From positions 434,001 to 498,000 of the forward strand of contig JADJPQ010000003.1 of the NCBI GenBank assembly GCA_016713175.1: a DNA stretch of 64,000 bases, in the 5' to 3' direction. The position numbers and the translations under genes are program-made. The stretch is from Planctomycetota bacterium (GTDB taxonomy: Bacteria; Planctomycetota; UBA1135; UBA2386). Shown in pieces: positions 34,760 through 44,100 of the stretch (positions within the stretch are counted from its first letter, which is position 1; each line of letters starts with the position of its first letter). The notes under the pieces are model-generated. The model was not told where the DNA came from and searched no databases. It was given only the letters and a program-made list of their open reading frames with translations.

Positions 34760-35647
34760 TCAGAAATGTCCGTGGGACCGCTGCGCCACCATCGTCATGC
34801 TCGAACGGTCCAGCACTATGAAGGGCGGCAGTTGTTGTGCTGTCGCTTCCCGGACCTGGCGGAACAGATCCTCGAGCAAGTCCGTGTTCGCGCTGTCAGT
34901 GCGTGCAACAACCAGCCTCCTGTTGAGCTCGGTCAACCTCTGACTGGCGGCATCGGCGGCTGAGACCCGCTCTCGTCGCTGTTCGAGAGAAAGAGCGTTG
35001 AACGCGGCGGCAGCTTGCTGCCGAGCAGCTGTCTGCACTGCCCCAAGGTCATCTTTGATTGCAAACGCCGTCGGGAAGTCATCGCGCCGAATTGCGACCG
35101 AGTGGAGCTGCCCCTGCACCTCGACCCCCATGTAGGTTAGATCCACTGTTTCGCGCAAGGTGTTGACATCAACAACGACCTGCATGTCCCCTTTCCTTGC
35201 CAGGATCACTGCCGCCGAGTACTTGGCCTCAAGAAACAGAGTGGCGAGGAACTTGGCGTATTCCTCGTGACTCTGCGGCTCCTGTGCAACTTCCGCGGTG
35301 GCTGCCTGTTCGATCACTCGTTGCCGCATCCCGGCCAGCCCCTTCTCGAAGGCACGAAGAGCCTGCTGTTTCCCGTCTGCCGGCCGAGGTCCGTCCGAGT
35401 CCGCTTCACCTCTTGGCATTGTATCACGCAGCCGTTCGCGATCTCCCTCGCGGACTCCGCGAAACAAGGCGTCGGCGTCGTGGGAAACCTCGGCCTTGGC
35501 GCCCGTCGATTCCATGCGACCTGCCGGCACGTTGCCACTTCGAGAATCCGAACTGTCCCCTGCCCATCGAATCGCACACCACAGGAAGCACGTCAGCGCT
35601 CCGATGATCAGTATCCGACACCCCAGAGTAAGCCGCAGCGCGACCAT
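34760..35647 (-). CDS. Hypothetical membrane-anchored protein (island cassette, gene 2)
   Basis: A 295-residue protein with an N-terminal hydrophobic segment (ILIIGALTCFLWCAIRWAG) acting as anchor or signal. The rest is soluble, charged and helical: LRAFEKGLAGMRQRVIEQAA, HEEYAKFLATLFLEAKYSAA, VVVDVNTLRETVDLTYMGVE, RDDFPTAFAIKDDLGAVQTA, LTELNRRLVVARTDSANTDL. I do not recognise the family. Its start lies 3 bp after the stop of the Cys-rich gene at 35651-36187, so both form one operon. Its codon use is less GC-biased than that of surrounding genes, which suggests acquisition with the island. Confidence 0.65.
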   Translation of the reverse strand: MVALRLTLGCRILIIGALTCFLWCAIRWAGDSSDSRSGNVPAGRMESTGAKAEVSHDADALFRGVREGDRERLRDTMPRGEADSDGPRPADGKQQALRAFEKGLAGMRQRVIEQAATAEVAQEPQSHEEYAKFLATLFLEAKYSAAVILARKGDMQVVVDVNTLRETVDLTYMGVEVQGQLHSVAIRRDDFPTAFAIKDDLGAVQTAARQQAAAAFNALSLEQRRERVSAADAASQRLTELNRRLVVARTDSANTDLLEDLFRQVREATAQQLPPFIVLDRSSMTMVAQRSHGHF

Positions 35648-35650
35648 GCT

Positions 35651-36187
35651 TCACACTGGATCCGTCGTACAAGCCGCGCAGGCTACGACGGTCGTCTCCC
35701 TGAAGTGGATGCGCGCGGGCGTCGTCGCCGTCGCTTTCTCGACGATCTCGACAACCAAGTCCGTGCTGCCGCCACAGGCTTGTGTCACTGCCGGTGCGCC
35801 TACGGCCGGGAATGTCTGGCCCCAGTTCTTCGACGTACCGTTTCCAGGGCCCGTACCGCCCGATGAACTCGTCGCAACGAACGTCAGCGGGTTGCCATTG
35901 AGTGTGCCCACCGTGATGTCCCACCTCGGTGGAACGTAGCTGCAAGTCGCGGTCTGACAACCCGGTAGCGCGCCCGGACAGCAGCCGGGTGTCGAAACAG
36001 ACGCAGCCACCAAGACCTTCACGAACTCGCCGGACGAAGGAATGACTATTGTTGCCGTCGGCGTCACCGCACACTGACAGGCTGCGGGACACTCAACGAA
36101 GCAGCTGACGGGGCAATACGGGCCAGAAACCAGTTCGCCGACCATAAGCCCCAACGCCGCCCACAGGGTTGCAACGAAGTAGTTCAT
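35651..36187 (-). CDS. Hypothetical Cys-rich secreted protein (island cassette, gene 1)
   Basis: A 178-residue exported protein; the ATG at 36187 gives a signal peptide (MNYFVATLWAALGLMVGELV). The next about 60 residues are Cys-rich (YCPVSCFVECPAACQCAV and STPGCCPGALPGCQTATCSY), consistent with disulfide-stabilised structure or metal binding. Then come beta-strand-like segments (WDITVGTLNGNPLTFVATSS, GQTFPAVGAPAVTQACGG) and a C-terminal CAACTTDPV. It was not assigned to a family. An 11-A run sits just upstream on the plus strand, and the region is AT-richer than average. A GTG at 36196 is an alternative start. Confidence 0.65.
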   Translation of the reverse strand: MNYFVATLWAALGLMVGELVSGPYCPVSCFVECPAACQCAVTPTATIVIPSSGEFVKVLVAASVSTPGCCPGALPGCQTATCSYVPPRWDITVGTLNGNPLTFVATSSSGGTGPGNGTSKNWGQTFPAVGAPAVTQACGGSTDLVVEIVEKATATTPARIHFRETTVVACAACTTDPV

Positions 36188-36570
36188 GCAAGCCACTGTA
36201 AGGAAAAAAAAAAACGAGTGTCAATCCCTCAGACCCAGAATCGCTGCCTGGCTGGTTAGGCGGATGCGGATAGGGAGTTCGACGTTCAAGGGGGCTCCTG
36301 CCCGCGAAAGGAATCTGGGCGGACACCCAGCGTCACCGAATGGCTCCGACCCTGACTCCCACGAACTCCGCAACCACAGCATTTCTCCCGAACTGCCAAC
36401 CACAGCGCAGACCATACTCCGTCCACCGTCCACCCTCCACCGTCCACCGATTCGGCGATCGTCGTCGCGCCACTCCTCCGCGGGCGACCAGATCCGGCTC
36501 ATCCCACCACGCTTCCCGTCCGCGGAGGTGACATCTGCGTCGCCGGCCGGCGAACGCCGAGGAAGAGTGC
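36188..36570. other. Gene-free stretch in the transposon-bounded island
   Basis: This holds the presumed leftward promoter of the two-gene cassette, an A11 run at 36204-36214, and the 7-bp tandem repeats at 36421-36448. I see no coding frame with family resemblance until the transposase relic begins. Confidence 0.4.
36421..36448 (+). repeat. Four tandem 7-bp units (GTCCACC type)
   Basis: GTCCACC, GTCCACC, CTCCACC, GTCCACC in direct succession in non-coding DNA. It may be a short satellite or a set of protein-binding sites. Nothing in the neighbouring genes decides which. Confidence 0.85.
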
Positions 36571-37043
36571 AGTGTTTTGAAAAAGCCCTGGGCTACTTTG
36601 CGAAACCGAAGAAGTGAAGTTCGCCCTCATGGGCGAGAACACCAAGGAGTTCCGGATCGCGTCGATGTGCCGGGCGCTGGCCATCCGCGGCATCTACGAT
36701 GACAACCGGTTCGTCTACGGAGCGCCGCGGATTCACAAGGCCCTGCAGAAAGCGGGCGAGACCTGCAGCCGTAATCGGGTCGCCAGGATCATGCGCCCCC
36801 TGAAGCTGCGGTCGAAGGCGACGCGGCGGTACCGCGTCAAGACCACCGACTCTAAGCACGATCACCCGATTGCGCCGGATCTTCTGAAGCGCGACTTCAC
36901 GGCGTCGGCGCCGAACCGGGTCTGGGTCTCCGACATCACCTACATCGGCACCGACGAGGCTGGCTGTACCTGGCCGTCGTCATGGACCTGTTCTCCCGGA
37001 AGATCGTCGGTTGGTCGATGACGACAACTGTCCAAGGCCATTG
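36571..37043 (+). pseudogene. Broken IS3-family transposase (orfA tail plus orfB N-terminal part)
   Basis: At 36576-36617 a frame ends FEKALGYFAKPKK-stop, the typical orfA C-terminus of IS3 elements. The overlapping orfB frame from GTG 36614 reads SMCRALAIRGIYDDNRFVYG, APRIHKALQKAGETCSRNRV (HTH_21) and NRVWVSDITYIGTDE, with the first DDE aspartate. A one-base deletion near 36957-36961 breaks it: the +1 frame continues as WLYLAVVMDLFSRKIVGWSM. The match ends near 37043, so the rest of the integrase domain is lost. A dead relic that forms the right edge of the 33.9-37.0 kb island. Confidence 0.85.
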
Positions 37044-37142
37044 CCAGCTGCGTCGCCGCGCTGCATCGCCCACGCGAACGCGGCGGCAAGCAGACAGCCG
37101 ATCAGGGCCGCAACGAACAATGGCCAGAGCAACCAGGGCATC

Positions 37143-37715
37143 TCAGTCCTGATCGATCCTGGCCCGCAACCGGGAACACGTCAGGCAACGAAACACGTGC
37201 GCCGTCGGCGCAACGTCCCGGTGCAGCCGAGAGAACAGTTCCTTCGCGGCGGCGACGGGGACCCGCAAGTCCTGACTCATCTGCTGAACCAGGCCCGACG
37301 CCAACGGCGGGTAGCGCAGCCGGATCTCGGCGCTGCCGGCGGGTTCGAGGTAGGCCATCGGCAACTTGCAACAGACCGGCCAGGCGATCGGGTTCCAGGT
37401 GTGCATCCCCGGGGTCCGCTCCTCGATCTCGTCGAGGATGGCCACATCGGTGCTGTGCGGCAGATCCAGTTCATGGAAGGTGACCCCGAAGCGGCGGTAC
37501 GCGCTGCCGTCGCCGATGCACCAGGGGCACAACGCCGCGGCGAACTCCTGTTCGACGTAGCATGGCCCGGTGTAGACGAAGCCGCGCGCCAGCTCGCAGC
37601 ACCCGCAGACCTCGGCCGAAGCCTCGATCGCGCCGCTGAGGATCGGATCGGGATGGAACCGGAAGTCGGGCAGCGGCGGCGCCGGGGGCAGGTCGATGGC
37701 GGCCGGATCTGGCAT
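37143..37715 (-). CDS. CbrC (UPF0167) family protein
   Basis: A 190-residue CbrC-like protein. It opens with LPDFRFHPDPILSGAIEAS, has the two zinc-binding CxxC-type motifs (VCGCCELARGFVYTGPCY and ALCPWCIGDGSAYRRF), and then the family's DEIEERTPGMHTWNPIAWPV (typically 'vxxRTPgy.swQqe.Wl.hC'). The C-terminal half (MSQDLRVPVAAAKELFSRLH, FRCLTCSRLRARID) adds another CxxC. E. coli CbrC is linked to colicin M tolerance, but function is unclear. The ATG at 37715 is used; an in-frame ATG at 37751 also exists. Divergent from the GT2 gene. Confidence 0.85.
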   Translation of the reverse strand: MPDPAAIDLPPAPPLPDFRFHPDPILSGAIEASAEVCGCCELARGFVYTGPCYVEQEFAAALCPWCIGDGSAYRRFGVTFHELDLPHSTDVAILDEIEERTPGMHTWNPIAWPVCCKLPMAYLEPAGSAEIRLRYPPLASGLVQQMSQDLRVPVAAAKELFSRLHRDVAPTAHVFRCLTCSRLRARIDQD

Positions 37716-37838
37716 GAGCGCATGATGGCCGCTGCGGCGTGGATTGGCCATGCCAGTGGTCTCGGCCACCTGGGCCAGGACGATGACGCCAGCCGTCAGT
37801 TGACGACTCGCGCCCCTTCGGGCACCCTCGCCCACCCG

Positions 37839-38552
37839 GTGTCGGTCCCTGCCCTCAGCCTCGTGATTCCGCTGCACAACGAGGCGTCGTTTGCGCCGAA
37901 CGTGCTGCCCGGCCTGCTCGCCGCGCTGCCCGACGACGTCGAAGTGCTGTTGGTCGAGAACGGCAGTCGCGACGGCACTGCCGCCGCGCTGGCGCCGTTT
38001 GCCGAACAGCCGCGCGTTCGCCTGCTGTCGCTGCCGACCGCCAGCTACGGCGGCGCCCTGCGTGCCGGCCTCGAGGCCGCCACCGCGCCGATCGTCGTCA
38101 ACGAGGATGTCGATCTGCTCGATGTCGAATTCGTCGAGCTGGCCCGCACCCGCCTGCAGGATGCCGACGTGCTGATCGCCAGCAAGCGCGCCAAAGGCGC
38201 GCGCGATGATCGCGGCCCGATGCGGCGGCTGGTGACCTGGGGCTTCTCGACGGTGCTGCGGATCCTGTTCGGATTGCGGGCCACCGACACGCACGGTCTG
38301 AAGGCGTTCCGTCGCGACGCCGCGCTGCAACTGCTGCCGCGGGTCGGCGGCGGCCACGACACGTTCGACACCGAACTGATCATCCGCGCCGAGCGTGCCG
38401 GCATGCGCGTCGTCGAGGTGCCGGCGGCCGTGCGCGAACAACGGGCGACGCGCTCGGGCGCGGTGTGGAAGCGGGTGCCGCGGACGCTGCGGCAATTGTG
38501 GCGGTTGCGGATGACGTTGTGGCGCGAAGGGCGCGGCGCGGCGGCGCGCTGA
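37839..38552 (+). CDS. GT2-family glycosyltransferase
   Basis: A 237-residue GT-A enzyme with a GTG start at 37839; an ATG at 37725 is a longer alternative. It begins LSLVIPLHNEASF, followed by DDVEVLLVENGSRDGTAAAL, ASYGGALRAGLEAAT and the metal-binding IVVNEDVDLLDVEF (a DxD-like acidic motif). The second half has ATDTHGLKAFRRDAAL and TFDTELIIRAERAGMRVVEV, typical of dolichol-phosphate-mannose synthase-like enzymes. Probable role: transfer of a sugar from a nucleotide donor to a lipid or glycan carrier. Two other sugar-related genes lie to the right. Confidence 0.87.
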   Translation: MSVPALSLVIPLHNEASFAPNVLPGLLAALPDDVEVLLVENGSRDGTAAALAPFAEQPRVRLLSLPTASYGGALRAGLEAATAPIVVNEDVDLLDVEFVELARTRLQDADVLIASKRAKGARDDRGPMRRLVTWGFSTVLRILFGLRATDTHGLKAFRRDAALQLLPRVGGGHDTFDTELIIRAERAGMRVVEVPAAVREQRATRSGAVWKRVPRTLRQLWRLRMTLWREGRGAAAR

Positions 38553-39974
38553 TCAGTCGCCGCGGCGGCCGTTTCTCCAGACGACGAACATCGCCCGTTC
38601 GGGGTCGTACTCCAGCACGACCGCTGCGCGGCGCAACCGCTCGGCCTCGGTCGCATGGATCGGCTGCGACGCGCTGCTGGTCCGGTGGGCCCGCGTCCGG
38701 ACCAGACGCAGTTCGCCCGCCGCCCCGAGTGCGGCGACCGCTTCGGCGAACCCCCAATTGGCGACGGCGACGTCGCGTTCGCGGCCGTACACATCGGGCA
38801 GGTCGAGCACGACGATCGGGGTTGTCGCCGGTTCGCGTCGCCGTTCGTCTGCGGCCTGCAACACCAGCCGATCGGACAGGGCGGAGGCCGCGCGGAACTC
38901 GCCCAGCGCATGCACCGAATCGGCCAACCAGCAGACCAGCAGCGAGCCGACGGCAATCGTCGAGCGACGACCGCGACCGGCACTCGCCAGTGCGATTGCC
39001 AGGAACGCGCCGGCCGGCATCGCATAGCGCAACGACCAGCCCGCGGTCAGCACCGGCAACGCCAGGTCGGCGGCGCCGGCAACGACCGCAAACCGCGCCA
39101 GCGGGCCACCGCGCCACAGGAACCACACCACGAAAGCCGCGCCGATCAGCAGCAACCCGCCGCCGATCGCGCGGATGGCACCGCCGTACTCGCCGCGAAC
39201 GCCATCGACGGCCAGCACGCGCAACCACTCCGGCCACCACCACGCGTTCGTCCAAGTCGCATTCGCCAGCACCGACGCCAGCGGACGTTCAGCCAGATGC
39301 TGATCGGGCACCCGGGTGTAGAACCACAGCGCGAACGCCACAGCGGCGGCCATCGCTGTCAGGGTCAGCAGCCGGGCTGGCTGCCACAGCGCCCGCCACG
39401 CGGCGCCGATCGAGGGTTGACGCAGCGCGACCCACGCGACGCACAGCGCCGGAATCAACACTGCCGACTGGTGCGTGAAGAGCGCGAACACCATGGCGAC
39501 CACGGCGCCGACGGCGGCGAGTGGCGTGCTTCGGCCAAAGCACCAAAGCGCCACCAGGATCGCCGCAGTCCGCGCCGGACCGCTGACCGCCGCCGGCCAC
39601 CAGACCGCGCGGCCGGTGGGGAAGCACGCGAACGCGACCACCGCCAACAACGCTACCCCGGGGCTTGCCCCGGCCTGTCGCGCCAGCGCGGCGACCATCG
39701 CCAGACTTGCGGCCAGGAACGCGAAGTTGAGTGCCCTTTGCCACGCGAACCCCGCATCACCGAGCCGCCACCCGCAGTGGAACGTCAGGTGCTGCAGCGG
39801 CCTCGGGGGCACCAGCCGCGGATCGAAGGCATCGGCGAACCCGGTGAATCGGCTCGCACCCTCGCGCAGCACATGGTCATCGGCCAGCCCGGGCAGCCAC
39901 CCGACGGCGACGAACTGCACGACCAGCCACCCGGCGATCAGGGTCAGGGCCAGATACGGGAGGCTCCGCGGCAT
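38553..39974 (-). CDS. Polytopic membrane protein (glycosyltransferase-like, unknown)
   Basis: A 473-residue integral membrane protein with about 9-10 hydrophobic helices from the ATG at 39974 (MPRSLPYLALTLIAGWLVVQ) to about residue 345. The first periplasmic loop contains GLADDHVLREGASRFTGF, which resembles the acidic DD motif in the first loop of GT-C enzymes. The C-terminal about 120 residues are soluble (VVLDLPDVYGRERDVAVANW, AAVVLEYDPERAMFVVWRNG). The fold suggests a GT-C-type glycosyltransferase or O-mannosyl/oligosaccharyl relative, but I cannot place it in a family. It is divergent from the GT gene at 40066. Confidence 0.7.
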   Translation of the reverse strand: MPRSLPYLALTLIAGWLVVQFVAVGWLPGLADDHVLREGASRFTGFADAFDPRLVPPRPLQHLTFHCGWRLGDAGFAWQRALNFAFLAASLAMVAALARQAGASPGVALLAVVAFACFPTGRAVWWPAAVSGPARTAAILVALWCFGRSTPLAAVGAVVAMVFALFTHQSAVLIPALCVAWVALRQPSIGAAWRALWQPARLLTLTAMAAAVAFALWFYTRVPDQHLAERPLASVLANATWTNAWWWPEWLRVLAVDGVRGEYGGAIRAIGGGLLLIGAAFVVWFLWRGGPLARFAVVAGAADLALPVLTAGWSLRYAMPAGAFLAIALASAGRGRRSTIAVGSLLVCWLADSVHALGEFRAASALSDRLVLQAADERRREPATTPIVVLDLPDVYGRERDVAVANWGFAEAVAALGAAGELRLVRTRAHRTSSASQPIHATEAERLRRAAVVLEYDPERAMFVVWRNGRRGD

Positions 39975-40065
39975 GATCCGATCTTCGGCACCGCCGGCGG
40001 CGAAACCAGCATCGCATCGGCGGATCCGCTCCATTCGCCCCGGACGTTGCGTCGATCCGGACCTG

Positions 40066-41037
40066 GTGCGCATCGACATCTGGGATCCGACCGGCTGCGG
40101 ACTCGGGCTGGGGCTCGGGCTGCGGCAGCTCGGGCACCGGGTGGTGTTCGCCGGGCCGCAGTTCTGGTGGGACAACGGCTCCGATCGGATGCTGCGCGAT
40201 CTGCACGCCTTCGCGTTCGAGCCGGCGCATGCGCGCCACGATCCGGCGGACAGCGATCTGCTGATCCTCGTCGAGGTATTCGCCGACCGGCGCGCGGCGC
40301 TCGGTGACGAGCCACCGGCGACAGCACTGACCGAGTACGAAGCGCGGGTCCGCGGCTGGCTCGACATCGCGGCGCGGGCAAAGCGCGTGGTGATCCTGGA
40401 TGCCTCCGATCGGCGCGACGGACGCGAACAGGCGTTTGCAGCGCTCCCGGACGTGACGCTGCTGGCGCGCGAGTGCAGTCTGCAGGAACGCGGGCCATGG
40501 CGCGCATTTCCGTTCCTGTACAACAACGTCTTGCTGTTCGCCGAGACGATGGCAAGCAACGGCAACTGGTTCGTGCCGTTCGCGCAGCGGCAGTCGCAGT
40601 GGGATTGGGCGTTTTGCGGCACGATCGAGCATCCGCGCTATGGCGATCGGCGAGGGCGCGCCCTCGCGCGGCTGCTGGAACGGTGGCCCGGACTGACGGG
40701 AAGGATCGTCGAGCGCGCACCGTTCGTCGATGTGCTGCGCGACCTGCAGGCCTCCCGCTGCGGGATCGATCTTGCCGGTGCGGGCCAGTTGTGCTTCCGG
40801 CTGCACGAGTATCTGGCGCTCGGCCTCCCGATCGTCCGGGACGAACCGTTTCCGGTGCGGATCGCGTCGGGGATCGCGGCGGCGATCCGCTCGGATCCGA
40901 TCGCCGCGGCAGCGATCCGGGCCGAGGAAGTGCACGACGTCTACCGGCGATGCTACGCGCCACGGGCGGCAGCGGAGTGGTTGCTGGCCTGCCTGACGGC
41001 GACCGTCCCCGCGGTCAGTCTGCCCGGCGCGGATTGA
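40066..41037 (+). CDS. Glycosyltransferase-like protein
   Basis: A 323-residue protein with GTG start at 40066 (reads VRIDIWDPTGCGLGLGLGLRQLGHRVVFAGPQFWW, given here in two parts). It shows a GT-B-like N-terminal Rossmann start, DLLILVEVFADRRAALG, RAKRVVILDASDRRDG and a donor-site-like end QLCFRLHEYLALGLPIVRDE, which resembles the 'EyLaxGxPvv' motif of GT4 enzymes. The usual family N-terminus is recognisable but overall identity cannot be judged by eye. It is adjacent to the GT2 gene and the membrane protein, so a surface-glycan cluster is plausible (inference). Confidence 0.7.
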   Translation: MRIDIWDPTGCGLGLGLGLRQLGHRVVFAGPQFWWDNGSDRMLRDLHAFAFEPAHARHDPADSDLLILVEVFADRRAALGDEPPATALTEYEARVRGWLDIAARAKRVVILDASDRRDGREQAFAALPDVTLLARECSLQERGPWRAFPFLYNNVLLFAETMASNGNWFVPFAQRQSQWDWAFCGTIEHPRYGDRRGRALARLLERWPGLTGRIVERAPFVDVLRDLQASRCGIDLAGAGQLCFRLHEYLALGLPIVRDEPFPVRIASGIAAAIRSDPIAAAAIRAEEVHDVYRRCYAPRAAAEWLLACLTATVPAVSLPGAD

Positions 41038-41112
41038 ACGGCGCGCCAGGGAGTCGAACTGGAAGACAGCCCCGCATCCGCCCCAGCCGGCCCGTAGAGT
41101 GCCGCACCGCTC

Positions 41113-44100
41113 ATGCACCGGATCCCGTTCGCCGTCGTCGCCGCATCCGCGTTCGTCCTGACCCAGGAACCCACGCCGACGCCTCCCACTCCAGCCGACA
41201 CCGCCGCCGCCCCGGCCGCCCCCACACCACCGCCGCCGATCGACGCCGCGCTGCTCGCCGGCCTGAAGTTCCGCAGCATCGGCCCTGCCGTCTGCAGCGG
41301 TCGCATCGGCGCCGTTGCCGGCATCCCCGGCGATCCCAGCACCATCTGGGTGGGCGCGGCCAGTGGCGGCATCTGGAAGTCGACCGACGGCGGGGTCCGC
41401 TTCACGCCAGTCTTCGACGACCAGGACTGCACGTCGATCGGCGCGCTCGCGATCGACCCGCGCGCCCCCGACGTCGTCTGGGCCGGCAGCGGCGAAGGCA
41501 ATCCGCGCAACTCGGCGAGCGTCGGCCGTGGTGTCTACAAGACCACCGACGCCGGCAAGACCTGGCAGAAGCTCGGCCTCGAGCAGACCGAGCACGTCCA
41601 CCGGATCGTGCTGCACCCGGACGACCCGAACACCGCGTTCGTGGCCGCGCTCGGCACCACCTGGGCCGAACGCGAGGATCGCGGCGTCTACCGGACGCGC
41701 GATGGCGGCAAGAGCTGGGACAAGGTGCTCTACACCAACACCACCACCGGCGCCTGTTCTCTGGTGATGGACCCGCGCAACCCGCAGAAGCTGTTCGCCG
41801 GCATGTGGGATCACCGGCGCTGGCCGTGGACGTTCAAGTCCGGCGGCCCTGGTTCGGGCCTCTACCGCAGCACCGACGGCGGCACCACCTGGCAGAAACT
41901 CGGCGACGACGACGGCCTGCCGTCTGGCGAACTCGGCCGCAGCTGCTTTGCCATCAGTCCCTCCGATCCGCGCATCGTCTATGCGCTGGTCGAGAGCGAG
42001 AAGAGCGCGCTGTATCGCAGCGACGACGGCGGCTTCCGCTGGCAATCGGTCAATACCACCGAAGACATCGCGCCGCGGCCCTTCTACTTCTGCGACATCG
42101 CCGTCGATCCGCAGGATTCGTCCCGGGTCTACAACCTGCACATGGTCATCGACGTGTCGACCGACGCCGGCCGCACGTTCTCCACCTTGATCGGCTGGGA
42201 GGCCCACCCCGACCACCACGCGATCTGGATCGATCCGATGGAGCCGCGCCGCGTGCTGATCGGCAATGACGGCGGCGTCTATCAGAGTCTCGATCGCGGC
42301 AGTTCGTGGCGCTTCTGCAGCAACCTGCCGCTGGCGCAGTTCTATCACGTCGCCGTCGACGACCAGGTGCCGTACAACATCTACGGCGGCCTGCAGGACA
42401 ATGGCAGCTGGCGTGGGCCATCAACGGTCTGGGAGAACGGCGGCATCCGCAATCATCATTGGCAGGAAGTCTGCTTCGGCGATGGTTTCGCGACGCTGCC
42501 CGATCCGCTCGATGCGCGGCAGGGCTATGCGATGTCGCAGGGCGGCGAACTGATCCGCTTCGATCTGCGCACTGGTCAGCAGAAGTCGATCCAGCCGCCG
42601 GCGCCGGATGGCGTCAAGCTGCGCTTCAACTGGAACGCGGCGATCGCGCAGGATCCGCAGGAACCCGGCACCATCTGGTACGGCAGCCAGTTCCTGCACC
42701 GTTCGCCGGATCGCGGCGAGAGCTGGACGATCGTGTCGCCCGATCTGACGACGAACAATCCGGAATGGCAGAAGCAGGACGAGAGCGGCGGCATCACGCT
42801 GGATGCGACCGGTGCCGAAAACCACTGCACGATCCTGACGATCGCGCCGAGTCCCGTGCAGCGCGGTGTCGTCTGGGTCGGCACCGACGATGGCCGGGTG
42901 CAGGTCACGCGCGACGGCGGACAGAGCTGGGCCAGCGTCGAGGACAGGATCGAGGGTCTGCCGCGCAACACCTGGTGTCCGCACATCGAGCCGAGTCGTT
43001 TCGACGCCGGCACCGCGTTCGCCGTGTTCGATGGGCATCGGCGTGCCGATTGGACGCCGTATGTGTACCGGACGACCGACTTCGGGCAGACGTGGACGTC
43101 GCTGGCGACCAAGGACATCGATGGCTACTGCCTGGTGCTCGAACAGGATCCGATCCGGAAGGACCTGCTGTTCCTGGGCACCGAGTTCGGCCTCTATGTC
43201 ACCCTCGATGGCGGTGCGTCCTGGCATCGCTGGAAACACGGCATCCCGACCTGCTCGGCGATGGCCATGCTGGTGCATCCGAAGACCGGCGATCTGATCG
43301 TCGCGACGCACGGGCGTTCGCTGTTCGTGCTCGATGACATGACGCCGCTGCGCACGCTGTCGCCCGAACTGGCCGCGTCGAAGCTGCACCTGTTCCCGAT
43401 CCAGGATGCGATCGCGTGGACCTCGAAACAGACCGGCGGTGAGCGCTTCCCGGGGCAGGGCGAGTTCCGCGGCGAGACGCGGCCACGCGGCGCATTGCTG
43501 CACGTGCTGGTGAACGCCGACGAAGTGAAGCACCCGGATGCCAAGGCCGAGAAGGCGCGGGCAGAGGCGAAGAAAGCCGCCAAGAAGGACGAGCCGAAGA
43601 AGGACGAAGCCAAGGGTGACACCAAACCCGCCGAGGGCGACGCCGCGGCCGCCAGGCCGAAGAAGAAGGAAGAGCCGAAGGACCAGATCACCGTCGAGGT
43701 GCGCGATGCGCAGGGCACGCTGATCCGGACGTTCCGGCAGCCGGTGCAGCTCGGGCTCAACCGCGTGGTCTGGTCGCTGCAGCGCGATGGAGTGCAGGCG
43801 TTCCCGTCGCGCGAGATCCAGGAAGAACCCGAACTGCCGCCGGCGGGGCGCGAGGTGCTGCCCGGCGACTACGAGATCACCGTGAAGTTCCAGGGTGAGG
43901 AACGGCGCGAGCGCGTGCGCGTGCTGCCGGATCCGCGGGTCGAGGTGGCGATGGCCGATCGGCTGGCGAAGGACCAGGCGCAGATGCAGCGGCAGGAGAC
44001 GATGCTGAAGGTGACGGCGGCGACGCAGCGGTTTGCCAAGGCGCGTCGCGAGATCGAACTGGTGAAGACGCGGTTGTCGCACGAGCCGAAGGTCAAGGAC

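Noticed and set aside
36421..36448. Short repeats as a CRISPR or iteron array
   Set aside because: Four 7-bp units without spacers and no replication gene nearby; a simple tandem repeat is the plain reading.
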